64,000 bases of DNA, taken from RGIG4034 sp045576455 (GTDB taxonomy: Bacteria; Bacillota; Clostridia; Lachnospirales; Lachnospiraceae). Positions 16,979 through 25,139 of the stretch are shown here, piece by piece; positions within the stretch are counted from its first letter, which is position 1; each line of letters begins with the position of its first letter. Both the position numbers and the translations under genes were made by a program. Location of the stretch: NCBI GenBank assembly GCA_045576455.1, contig JAZNGM010000017.1, forward strand, positions 1-64,000, written 5' to 3'. The notes below the pieces were generated by a model, which was not told where the DNA came from, ran no database searches, and was given only the letters and a program-made list of their open reading frames with translations.

Positions 16979-18406
16979 ATGTCAGTTCTTATCATCGTCA
17001 TCTGTATCTATCTGGTTCTTATCATTTGCACTTTTAAGACAAAACTTGAAACAGGAAACGAAAACAGTAAATTTTTTATACCATTTATTAAAATTGCATT
17101 TTGTTTGGTAAATCGCTTTGTGCCCGGTAAAAAGAATTTAAAGTTGTCATCAAAAGTAGCAAATGATTTGAAATATCTTTATCCCACAGAAGCATCATCA
17201 CAGCGACAATCACGGTTTGTTATCCATAAGTTAGGTATTTTGCTTGCAGTAGGTTTTTTGGGATGCTGTATGGGACTTTGTGTATCCGTTAGCAGTCGTA
17301 TTCAACACAATCTTATTGACGGTCATGTCATAAAACGGAATGAACAAGGAAAAGGGAGTAAGGCTGTTACGTTAATTGCTTCTGTGGGTGAAGAAAAACA
17401 TAAGTATCAAATTGATGTAAATGAACGTCGCTATACCAATGAAGAATTTACAGCTGTAGCGGATGCGATTCATGAAGATATATTTCTGACTGCACTCGGT
17501 TCAAATGAAAGTTATGAAAAGATAACTGAAAACCTTGACTTTGTGGAAACGTATGAAAAATATCCCTTTGTATTGGAGTGGTCGGTAAGTAATCCGGAAA
17601 TAGTTTTATGGGATGGAAGTATTTCGTATGAGAAGGTTACGGATAGTGGTGTGGCAATAAGTGTAGAACTTACCATTAAATACAATGACACTTGTGTCAA
17701 ATATGTTAAAGAAGGTTTTGTTTATAGAAAACAAGAAGTGTATGGCGAATATGCCCGGATTGAGAAGATGATTCAGAATACGGATGAACAGCAATCAGAA
17801 GAAGAATATCTGAGACTTCCTGTTGTGTTTGGCGACAAGGAAATTATATGGGAAGAGGAGCAGTCACAAAACCCTGCAGTCACAATTATTATATTGATTG
17901 TATCGGTAATCATTGCGCTTTATTTTTTCTACGACTATGACTTACATAATAAAACTTTAAAAAGGCAGAAGGAATTGCGATATGCATATCCGGAACTTGT
18001 AACAAAACTGATTTTGTTTATGGGGGCAGGAGCAAGTGTCAGAGAGGCATGGAAACGGATAGTCCGGGAAAAAAGGGTGTGTAACAGTCTTTGGATGCAG
18101 ATGATAATTACTTATCATGAGATGGAAGAGGGATATTCGGAAGTAGAGGCGTTTACCCGCTTTGGAAAGCGGTGTAGGGAACCGTACTATCTTAGGTTCA
18201 GTTCATTAATTACCCAAAATATAAAAAGAGGAAGCAGTAAAATAATTGAGCTGTTAAATAATGAGACACAGGAAATGAAAGAGGAGAGAAAAAGTAATGC
18301 CAGAAAGAAAGGGGAAGAGGCAGGAACAAAACTTTTATTACCTATGGTAATGCTGCTCTTTGTCGTAATGATTATTATTATGGCGCCGGCGTTTTTAACT
18401 ATGTGA
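16979..18406 (+). CDS. tadC: Tad pilus inner-membrane platform protein TadC (enlarged)
   Basis: About 475 residues. An N-terminal hydrophobic anchor and a second one near residue 90 are followed by a non-membrane region of about 200 residues. A third membrane segment near residue 305 precedes an F domain (KLILFMGAGASVREAWKRI, then YYLRFSSLITQNIKRGS) and a final hydrophobic segment. The F domain and gene order identify TadC. The extra predicted extracytoplasmic insert makes it longer than usual, since classical TadC is about 300 residues. Start 16979 is chosen because TGAGGT lies 6 bases before it; ATG 16967 is possible. Confidence 0.8.
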   Translation: MSVLIIVICIYLVLIICTFKTKLETGNENSKFFIPFIKIAFCLVNRFVPGKKNLKLSSKVANDLKYLYPTEASSQRQSRFVIHKLGILLAVGFLGCCMGLCVSVSSRIQHNLIDGHVIKRNEQGKGSKAVTLIASVGEEKHKYQIDVNERRYTNEEFTAVADAIHEDIFLTALGSNESYEKITENLDFVETYEKYPFVLEWSVSNPEIVLWDGSISYEKVTDSGVAISVELTIKYNDTCVKYVKEGFVYRKQEVYGEYARIEKMIQNTDEQQSEEEYLRLPVVFGDKEIIWEEEQSQNPAVTIIILIVSVIIALYFFYDYDLHNKTLKRQKELRYAYPELVTKLILFMGAGASVREAWKRIVREKRVCNSLWMQMIITYHEMEEGYSEVEAFTRFGKRCREPYYLRFSSLITQNIKRGSSKIIELLNNETQEMKEERKSNARKKGEEAGTKLLLPMVMLLFVVMIIIMAPAFLTM

Positions 18407-18427
18407 AAAATGAAAAGGAGAATGGAA

Positions 18428-18634
18428 ATGAAAAAATGTATGCATAAATTATCATGGTTACTAAAGAAAACTAAAATAAATATGTTTATTAAGGATACAA
18501 AAGGTATGGGGACAATAGAAGTTATTCTCATTATTGTAGTACTCATCGGTTTGGTTCTTATTTTCAAAGACCAGATAACGTCAATTGTTGAGTCGCTCTT
18601 TAGTAAGGTGGCATCTAATGCAAACAAATTATAA
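18428..18634 (+). CDS. Flp1-like type IVb prepilin
   Basis: A 68-residue small protein with a basic leader of about 26 residues, the segment KDTKGMGTIEVILIIVVLIG and one hydrophobic helix. A Gly followed by MGTIE fits class III prepilin cleavage, giving a mature pilin of roughly 40 residues that polymerises as the Tad/Flp pilus. It belongs to the short Flp1-like type of Firmicutes. AAAAGGAG is correctly spaced for ATG 18428; earlier ATGs at 18410 and 18422 are too close. The prepilin peptidase that should cut it is at 20850. Confidence 0.85.
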   Translation: MKKCMHKLSWLLKKTKINMFIKDTKGMGTIEVILIIVVLIGLVLIFKDQITSIVESLFSKVASNANKL

Positions 18635-20060
18635 GGGAGCAGTAACCATATATCTTATGTTGATATTTCCTTTACTGTGTAGTCTGTTTATTGCGTGTAT
18701 TCATTCAGCCCGTTATAGTATGTGCCGGCTTGAAACGGAGAAAGCTTTGGAATTAGGGTTGCTTTCCACCTTTGCGGAATTTAACAGGGAATTGCTTGAA
18801 AGATATGACATTTTCGGTATTGATACTTCGTATGGAACTAAAAATGCAAGCTATCATTATACGGAGCAGCATTTGCTTGAATATACCAAATATAATCTTA
18901 ATCCTTCGTATAACATTCCGGTTTATGGTGTTAATGATGTGTGTAAATTACAGACCGACCTTGTGGAAATTAATGCTATCGAGTTATTAACGGATAATGG
19001 GGGAAAAGCATTTAAGAAACAAGCTATAGAATACATAAAGACAAATTATGGTATCAGCTTTATTGAAGGTATTATAAATGATGTGACAAGCGTGTCAGAT
19101 AATGCGTTGCTGGAAACTGATGTTGATACAGAGCGTGAAATTGCAGAAAGTACTATCAGTAAAGCAGAGCAGGATGGGATACAAATATCAGAGGATGAAT
19201 GGGTAGAAGTATCACTGGATAATCCTGCCAATAAGGTAAATGCAAATAGAACCAAGGGTATACTTAATTTTACTGTCAAAGACGTCAGTTCTCTTTCTAA
19301 TAATGCGGTTGATCTAAGCGTATATCGTTCAAAAAGAGAATTGGGCAAGGGAAATTTCAGTACAGTATCGTCAGATTTTTCCCTTATCGATAACATTATT
19401 TTTAATGAGTATTGTGTTAAAAAAATGGGGTGCTATACAAATCCGGCGACGGATGAGCCGTTACAGTATCAGCTTGAATATCTTTTGGAGGGACATAACA
19501 GTGATATAGAGAATTTACGCGGGGTTTGCAATACGCTTGTATTGATGAGGGAAGTAGCTAATCTGCTTTATTTAATGACGGATAGTTTGAAGGTGGCAGA
19601 AGCTGATGCACTGGCACTTACCATAACCTCCGCATTACTGGCGCCATACCTGCAACCGGTAGTAAAGTATACGCTTCTTGCGGCATGGGCATATGCGGAA
19701 AGCGTGGTGGATGTAAAACATCTTTTGTCAGGTGATAAAGTGCCTATTATCAAAAGCAAAAAGGATTGGAATTTATCATTGGAAGGTATGCTGGATTATG
19801 ATAAATTTTCCGGAAGTGATGGGAAGAATGAAAAAGGTCTTGATTATACGGCGTATTTACGGGTTCTTCTTGCAATTGAAAAAGAAGGTAAGGTTGTAAA
19901 CCGGGCGATGGATTTAGTGGAAATGTATATGCGGTTGAAAGAAGGAAATCACTATTTCCGCTTAGATGCCTGTATAAGCTCAGTTCATGCCAAGATAAGG
20001 ACAAGAAGCAGATATGGTTTTATGTGTAAAGCTTCACAGCAATATTCGTATGTATATTAA
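18618..20060 (+). CDS. DUF5702 Tad-locus protein (TadG-like pseudopilin)
   Basis: A 480-residue protein with one N-terminal transmembrane helix preceded by a short basic leader (NYKGAVTIYLMLIFPLLCSL) and a long extracytoplasmic part. The pattern KGAVT..., ALELGLLSTFAEFNRELLERYDIFGID matches the DUF5702 family found in Tad loci of Lachnospiraceae. A second hydrophobic stretch lies near residues 330-370. Its place suggests a minor pilin-like or TadG-like assembly component. The start is ATG 18618 with AGTAAGGTGG ahead; it overlaps the pilin gene by 17 bases. Confidence 0.78.
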   Translation: MQTNYKGAVTIYLMLIFPLLCSLFIACIHSARYSMCRLETEKALELGLLSTFAEFNRELLERYDIFGIDTSYGTKNASYHYTEQHLLEYTKYNLNPSYNIPVYGVNDVCKLQTDLVEINAIELLTDNGGKAFKKQAIEYIKTNYGISFIEGIINDVTSVSDNALLETDVDTEREIAESTISKAEQDGIQISEDEWVEVSLDNPANKVNANRTKGILNFTVKDVSSLSNNAVDLSVYRSKRELGKGNFSTVSSDFSLIDNIIFNEYCVKKMGCYTNPATDEPLQYQLEYLLEGHNSDIENLRGVCNTLVLMREVANLLYLMTDSLKVAEADALALTITSALLAPYLQPVVKYTLLAAWAYAESVVDVKHLLSGDKVPIIKSKKDWNLSLEGMLDYDKFSGSDGKNEKGLDYTAYLRVLLAIEKEGKVVNRAMDLVEMYMRLKEGNHYFRLDACISSVHAKIRTRSRYGFMCKASQQYSYVY

Positions 20061-20076
20061 GAAATGGAGGTACGTG

Positions 20077-20853
20077 ATGAGATTCCCTGTAGAAACGGTA
20101 ACTGTAAACAATGCAAAAAAATCAGGTTTATCTCTCCGTCTTAAATTATCAGGTATTCAATATTGTCCCAATATTATAAAAAGGTTTCTCCAGGGGATTT
20201 CATCACGTACCTCACATTTTTATACAGCGGGTCTGACTGTAGAAGCAGCACTTGCATTTCCGGTATTTCTGTTAGCAGCGCTACAGCTGATAAGTTTGTT
20301 AACTGTTTTTTATAACTATTCCGTAAAATCCATGTCCCTATATGAGTCGTGCAAGAAACTGGCTGAATACTCATATGTGTCGGAAGATTTGCCATTGGAA
20401 ACAGAGTATATTGATTTGATTGACTATTATAAGGAAACGCCTAAAGTTGCATTGATTCAAAAGAATTTGTGGTTTCTTGCAAGGGCGAGGGTAAGGGTAT
20501 GGACAGGTTACGATAATACCCAAAATGCCGTACAGGAAAAGTGTGTGTATATTACAGATAATCAGGAAGTGTATCATATAAATCTCCATTGCAGCTATTT
20601 GGATATGGATATTATTGAGATAACGGAAGAAGAAGCCGATGCGGGAGTCCTAAAGACAGGTAACAAAGTTACGCCTTGCAGTATGTGTGTAACGTCTGCT
20701 GCTTATATTGGTAAGTATTATGCTACGGAATCAGGAGAACATTACCATTATGATATAGAATGTACGGGTCTTATCAGAAGAGTCAGGATGGTACTCAAGG
20801 AAGATGCAGGAAACGTACCGCTTTGTTCCCGATGCGGAGGTGAAAGTAAGTGA
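20077..20853 (+). CDS. TadE-like pseudopilin with two Zn-binding-type Cys/His repeats
   Basis: A 258-residue protein. After a basic leader of about 48 residues comes a TadE-type prepilin segment (TAGLTVEAALAFPVFLLAAL) and a membrane helix. The outer domain holds two copies of a His-x3/4-Cys ... Cys-x2-Cys motif: YHINLHCSYL with PCSMC, then HYHYDIECTGLI with LCSRC. This pattern is seen in other secreted proteins as a small zinc ribbon, and would be unusual for a pseudopilin. ATG 20077 follows ATGGAGG. It overlaps the next gene by 4 bases (GTGA). Function inferred from position in the Tad operon. Confidence 0.75.
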   Translation: MRFPVETVTVNNAKKSGLSLRLKLSGIQYCPNIIKRFLQGISSRTSHFYTAGLTVEAALAFPVFLLAALQLISLLTVFYNYSVKSMSLYESCKKLAEYSYVSEDLPLETEYIDLIDYYKETPKVALIQKNLWFLARARVRVWTGYDNTQNAVQEKCVYITDNQEVYHINLHCSYLDMDIIEITEEEADAGVLKTGNKVTPCSMCVTSAAYIGKYYATESGEHYHYDIECTGLIRRVRMVLKEDAGNVPLCSRCGGESK

Positions 20854-21275
20854 CGATAGCAGTAAATTTGTATTTGTTGGTCATGTCATTTTGTGACATA
20901 AAATACAGGAAAGTTCCATTAATTGGTCTTGTACTTTTTTTCTTCAGTGGTCTTATTTACAATGTGTTTTTTTCGGATATGAGTATAACTTTGTGGCTGG
21001 GAGGGATTCTGACAGGTTTTTCTTTTTTGCTTATTTCCTATATTAGTAAAGAAAAAATCGGATACGGGGATTCCCTGCTTCTTATCGGCATAGGGGCATG
21101 GATGGGAACACGGTACATATGGGGCGTCTGTTTGGTTGCTTTTTTCCTGGGTTTTATTTTTGCTGTTTTTATTATTATAAAAAACTTTAAAAGAAGAAAT
21201 AAGGATATGGTAATACCGTTTGTTCCGTTCTTATTTTGCGGTTCATTGTATATGACATTTAGGGGGATTATTTAA
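20850..21275 (+). CDS. tadV: Tad prepilin peptidase (A24 family, TadV/CpaA)
   Basis: A 141-residue integral membrane aspartic peptidase. The two catalytic aspartates are in CDIKYRKVP (residue about 16) and GYGDSLLL (about 70). It is the short form, without the N-terminal methyltransferase-like domain of large prepilin peptidases. It should cleave the Flp pilin and the TadE-like pseudopilins after their leader glycine. GTG start overlaps the upstream TGA, and an AGGTGAAAG site precedes it. Confidence 0.9.
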   Translation: MTIAVNLYLLVMSFCDIKYRKVPLIGLVLFFFSGLIYNVFFSDMSITLWLGGILTGFSFLLISYISKEKIGYGDSLLLIGIGAWMGTRYIWGVCLVAFFLGFIFAVFIIIKNFKRRNKDMVIPFVPFLFCGSLYMTFRGII

Positions 21276-21794
21276 GTGCTTATTATGAAAACTAATGCAA
21301 AGGGAAAGGGAGTTAAAGGTAGTTTCACGGTTGAAGCGGCGATTCTTATTCCGTTTATTACATTGATTATTATTATGATTATGTTTTTGTGTTTCCATTT
21401 ATACAATAATCTGATTTCTTATCATCAGGCAAGTCATGCTGTGCTTGCGGCAAACAATACGTTAAATGCCGATGCGGATGAAAGAATTTCAGTAGCTCAA
21501 AGAGAGTATTATTTAAATTCAAAGGGAACAAGAATATCCATTGAAAACGAAAAAGGTTCATTTAAGATTAACGGCGATAAGCTTGAACTAAGTTACTCAT
21601 ATGAAACAATAAGTCCTTTTTCGGGATTTATGAGAGATCTTATAGGAAAAGATTATTTTATAGTAGAAGGAAGCGTTTCGTTTTCAAAAATTAATCCGGT
21701 AGCTGCTACGCGTAATTATCGTAGAATAAAAGATTTGGTGACGGACGGAAAAGAAAAAGAGAAGGATAATAAGAGAGATAATGAGGAGAATTAA
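21276..21794 (+). CDS. TadE-like pseudopilin
   Basis: A 172-residue protein with a basic leader, the TadE signature KGSFTVEAAILIPFITLIII, one membrane helix and a predicted outer domain, ending in a highly charged tail (KEKEKDNKRDNEEN). Minor pseudopilin of the Tad pilus. The GTG start directly follows the upstream stop and is 9 bases after AGGGGG; an ATG at 21285 is less well placed. It is followed 3 bases later by the DUF6382 gene. Confidence 0.85.
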   Translation: MLIMKTNAKGKGVKGSFTVEAAILIPFITLIIIMIMFLCFHLYNNLISYHQASHAVLAANNTLNADADERISVAQREYYLNSKGTRISIENEKGSFKINGDKLELSYSYETISPFSGFMRDLIGKDYFIVEGSVSFSKINPVAATRNYRRIKDLVTDGKEKEKDNKRDNEEN

Positions 21795-21797
21795 AAT

Positions 21798-22643
21798 ATG
21801 TTGTATCCTGAGTATAGAAAAGATATTAATTGCTACAGGTTAATTCTTCCGGATAAAAATCCGGTGGTAAGTGATTATCAGTATGAAATGCTTTTGCATA
21901 ATCACATTGAAGGTATATTGCCTGTAACAAAACAGTTCCAGAATGGAATAGGTTCATATTCGTATGATATAAGTGATAAAATTTCGCTACAGAAAATGTA
22001 TGAAACCGTAGATATGAGTTATGCAAATCTGAGAGATTTATTTGTAGCACTTAAGATGGTTATTAACAGGATGCAGGAATTTCTGTTGGATGAAGCGTGT
22101 ATATTGTTGCATCAGGATTTTATCTATTTTGATACAAATACCCGGCAAATAGAGTTTGTATTTTATCCCTATGCAGAGGAATGTCATAAATATTCCAAAG
22201 GGTTTCGTGAATTATCCGAATTTATAATTGCACATACGGACCATGAGGATGAAAGAGCACTTGATTTTGCGTATTCTGTTTTTAAGGAATCAAGGGAGGA
22301 TTCTTTTACGCTTCAGAATATAATGAAGAAGCTGGAAAATAAGGAAATTGAAAAAGAAGATACTTATGCAAAAATTGATGTAAGTGACTTTATGGAGGGG
22401 ATAGATTCTGAAGAAGAGGATTTACGGCAGTCGTATGGCGAATATCATAAAAAGGAAGTTTCAAAGGAGAAAAAGAAACGTTTGATAATATCCTGTATAA
22501 GTCTTTTCTTATTAGTTTGTTTATCAGCATATGTTTTATTAATAAAACCGGGTCCGGCAGAGCTGGCAGATTATATTATGGGAATTCTGTTCCTGACAAT
22601 TCCCTTGTTTTTATGGTTCGATTATAAAGAAAGGGTTCGTTGA
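21798..22643 (+). CDS. DUF6382 Tad-associated protein lacking an FHA domain
   Basis: A 281-residue protein. The first 200 residues (MLYPEYRKDINCYRLIL..., RDLFVALKMVINRMQEFLL, CILLHQDFIYFDTNTRQIEFVFYPY) resemble DUF6382, which in Lachnospiraceae Tad loci is often followed by a forkhead-associated phosphopeptide-binding domain. Here the C-terminus is instead an acidic linker and two membrane segments (about 230-250 and 255-275), and no FHA domain is visible. A kinase-linked regulator or scaffold of the pilus is plausible but not shown. It is the last clear gene of the Tad operon. Confidence 0.7.
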   Translation: MLYPEYRKDINCYRLILPDKNPVVSDYQYEMLLHNHIEGILPVTKQFQNGIGSYSYDISDKISLQKMYETVDMSYANLRDLFVALKMVINRMQEFLLDEACILLHQDFIYFDTNTRQIEFVFYPYAEECHKYSKGFRELSEFIIAHTDHEDERALDFAYSVFKESREDSFTLQNIMKKLENKEIEKEDTYAKIDVSDFMEGIDSEEEDLRQSYGEYHKKEVSKEKKKRLIISCISLFLLVCLSAYVLLIKPGPAELADYIMGILFLTIPLFLWFDYKERVR

Positions 22644-22698
22644 CAGTAAAGTTTTTAGATGCTAACCTTACATATAAACGTGTATATGAGGTGGCATC

Positions 22699-23724
22699 AT
22701 GAGAAAGAAATTGATTTCGCACCTTGAAAATTTAGGTTTTTTGGTACAGCATTTTAGCCGTGAAGAATTTACGCTTTTATATATGAATGAAACGGAGTAT
22801 GTTAATGCTGTTTTGCTTTTGGATAACCGTAAGGACATCGTGGTAAAAAGGGATTCCATGAAGGTACTGAAAGAACAGATAGAGCATATATTTCCTGACA
22901 AATGTGTTCATGTAATGATGCTTATTCTTACCGATAATCCGGAAAGAGATAAAGAATTGCTGAAGGATAATCCTTTTTGTTGGCTACTTAGTGCTTTTGA
23001 AAAACAATTACTGATTTATGAAACGCAGGTAAGTGATTTTTATGGTTTGAAAAATATGTTGGAGTGTTTTTTGCAGAATGATATTAAACCTGTTCCTCAT
23101 ACTGATTTTCAGTCCGAGACAACAGTTGTGTATAAAAGGAATTATAAAAATAGTCCGTATATTACCTATGGCTTATTAGCTATTAATGTAATTGTATTTT
23201 TATTATGTACAGTTAAGGGAAATTTGTTGTATAATACAGGTATGCTCTATGGTCCGAGTGTGTTTGAAGATAAAGAATTTTATCGTCTTATTACGTGTAT
23301 GTTTTTGCATTCGGGAATGAGCCATCTGACAAGTAATATGTTAGTTCTTGTTGCATTGGGAGATATACTGGAACGTAAGATAGGACATGTTAAGTTTTTC
23401 ATACTGTATGTAATTGCCGGAATAGGCGGTGGACTTACATCTATAGGATACGGATATTATAGTGACAATATTGTCAGCTCAATAGGAGCGAGTGGCGCGG
23501 TGTTTGGTATGGTTGGTGCATTACTCCTTTTGGTTATTATTAACAGGGGAAGCTTCAGCACGATTTCTTTACCAAGGCTTATATTTGCCATAGCACTTTT
23601 GATATATGATGGTTTGATGTCTGAGAATATAGATAACGCCGCGCACATCGGAGGATTATTAACAGGTTTCATTATAATGACTGTTTTGACACTTGTGTCA
23701 GGAAAGGATAAGGGAAGAGAATGA
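22699..23724 (+). CDS. Rhomboid-family intramembrane serine protease
   Basis: A 341-residue protein. Residues 1-150 are a soluble domain of unknown type, and residues 155-340 form a six-helix rhomboid core. Catalytic serine is in GASGAVFG (about residue 265) and histidine in NAAHIGG (about 315); the HSGMSHLTSNM segment of the L1/TM2 region is also present. Rhomboids cut single-pass membrane proteins within the membrane. It begins 55 bases after the DUF6382 gene with TGAGGTGG as binding site, so it may be transcribed with the Tad genes. It overlaps the next gene by 4 bases. Confidence 0.92.
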   Translation: MRKKLISHLENLGFLVQHFSREEFTLLYMNETEYVNAVLLLDNRKDIVVKRDSMKVLKEQIEHIFPDKCVHVMMLILTDNPERDKELLKDNPFCWLLSAFEKQLLIYETQVSDFYGLKNMLECFLQNDIKPVPHTDFQSETTVVYKRNYKNSPYITYGLLAINVIVFLLCTVKGNLLYNTGMLYGPSVFEDKEFYRLITCMFLHSGMSHLTSNMLVLVALGDILERKIGHVKFFILYVIAGIGGGLTSIGYGYYSDNIVSSIGASGAVFGMVGALLLLVIINRGSFSTISLPRLIFAIALLIYDGLMSENIDNAAHIGGLLTGFIIMTVLTLVSGKDKGRE

Positions 23725-24725
23725 GAGTACACATTTATTATGGCGGAAGAGGATTAATGGATGATCCTACACTTTATGTTATAAATAAAATGCAAGGGGT
23801 GCTCGAAGAACTGAATGTAACGGTAGAGCGTTATAATCTATTTGAGCAGAAAAATAATATACCTACTCTTCCTCAGACTTTAAAGTCAGCAGACGGTATT
23901 ATCTTAGCTACTACGGTAGAATGGTTTGGTATCGGCGGATATATGAGTCAGTTTTTGGATGCTTGCTGGTTGTATGGTGATAAAGAGAAGATTTCGAAAC
24001 TCTATATGTGCCCTGTAGTAATGTCTACAACGTATGGGGAGAGAGAAGGGAAATTAAATCTGCAGTCTGCATGGGAAATTTTAGGTGGTCTTCCTTGCAG
24101 CGGAATTTGTGGATATATTCCGGATCCGGCTTCACTTGAACTTAATGAAGAATATTTGTCCCTAATTGAGCGCAAAGCAGAAAATGTATACCGCACAATT
24201 AACCAGAGGGTGTCAAGTTTTCCTGCAAGTAATCAGGCAGTAAAGCAAAAAATATCGATTACTAAGAATATCAGCTTTACACCGCAGGAAACTGAGCAGT
24301 TATCCCAGTATGTTGCGGATGACAGCTATATGCAGACGCAGAAAGAAGATATTAAGGAATTAACAAGTTTGTTTAAGGGTAAGCTTGAAAAAGCAGAAGC
24401 CGAAGATACCACACTTTTTGTTAAGGATTTTGAGAAGAAATTTAAACCGGTTCCCGGATTTAAAGCGGTATACAAGTTTGTTATTGATGGCCGTAGACGA
24501 CCGCTTGTAATAAGAGTAAACGCATCGAGTTGTGAATGCTCCTACGGAAGTGTAGATAAGCAGGACGTTGAGGCAAGCGTGTCACTTTCGACGATGAATG
24601 AAATAGTAAGTGGACGTATGACGTTCCAAAGAGCCTTTATGGGTGGCGATATGAAGATGAAAGGCGATTTTAAAGCGCTCCGTACTTTGGATCAGTTGTT
24701 TCCATTTTTAGAAGAGGAGGAATAG
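23721..24725 (+). CDS. Flavodoxin-like/SCP2 sterol-carrier fusion protein
   Basis: A 334-residue two-domain protein. Residues 1-180 have the flavodoxin/NADPH-dependent FMN reductase pattern (MRVHIYYGGRGLMDDPTLYVINKM, then ILATTVEWFGIGGYMSQFLD). Residues 225-330 resemble an SCP2 lipid-binding domain (FKAVYKFVIDGRRRPLVIRVN, then GRMTFQRAFMGGDMKMKGD). The SCP2 half probably binds a hydrophobic ligand, the first half FMN or similar; the reaction is unknown. The start overlaps the rhomboid stop (ATGA). A HIT gene follows after 3 bases, so the three genes form a coupled unit. Confidence 0.82.
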   Translation: MRVHIYYGGRGLMDDPTLYVINKMQGVLEELNVTVERYNLFEQKNNIPTLPQTLKSADGIILATTVEWFGIGGYMSQFLDACWLYGDKEKISKLYMCPVVMSTTYGEREGKLNLQSAWEILGGLPCSGICGYIPDPASLELNEEYLSLIERKAENVYRTINQRVSSFPASNQAVKQKISITKNISFTPQETEQLSQYVADDSYMQTQKEDIKELTSLFKGKLEKAEAEDTTLFVKDFEKKFKPVPGFKAVYKFVIDGRRRPLVIRVNASSCECSYGSVDKQDVEASVSLSTMNEIVSGRMTFQRAFMGGDMKMKGDFKALRTLDQLFPFLEEEE

Positions 24726-24728
24726 AAG

Positions 24729-25139
24729 ATGAAAGACGATAATTGTATTTTTTGTAAGCTTGCGAATGGGGATATACCTACCAGAGCAATTTATGAAGAT
24801 AATAAGTTTAAGGTAATCTTGGACAATGCGCCGGCTACAAAGGGACATGCATTAATATTGCCGAAAGACCATGCTGCTAACTTATTTGAGTTACCGGAAG
24901 AAACAGCAGCTGAGGCTATGAAACTTGCTAAAAAGATGGCTACAAAGATGAAAGATTGCCTGAATAGTGATGGATTTAATCTTTTACAGAATAATGGTGA
25001 AGTGGCAGGACAAACGATATTTCATTTCCATCTTCACTTAATACCGAGATATAAAGATGATAATCAGACAATAACGATGGTTCCAACCCATCCGACAGAT
25101 GAGCAACTTGATGCTATCCGGGATGAGTTGACTAAATAA
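24729..25139 (+). CDS. HIT-family nucleotide hydrolase/transferase
   Basis: A 136-residue HIT protein of the Hint/PKCI type. The CIFCKLANGDIPTRAIYED N-terminus and the histidine triad HFHLHLIPR (about residues 98-106) are intact. Such enzymes hydrolyse nucleoside phosphoramidates or related adenylated compounds in the cytosol. Its stop codon is directly adjacent to the stop codon of convergent murG, with no room for a terminator. Confidence 0.93.
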   Translation: MKDDNCIFCKLANGDIPTRAIYEDNKFKVILDNAPATKGHALILPKDHAANLFELPEETAAEAMKLAKKMATKMKDCLNSDGFNLLQNNGEVAGQTIFHFHLHLIPRYKDDNQTITMVPTHPTDEQLDAIRDELTK

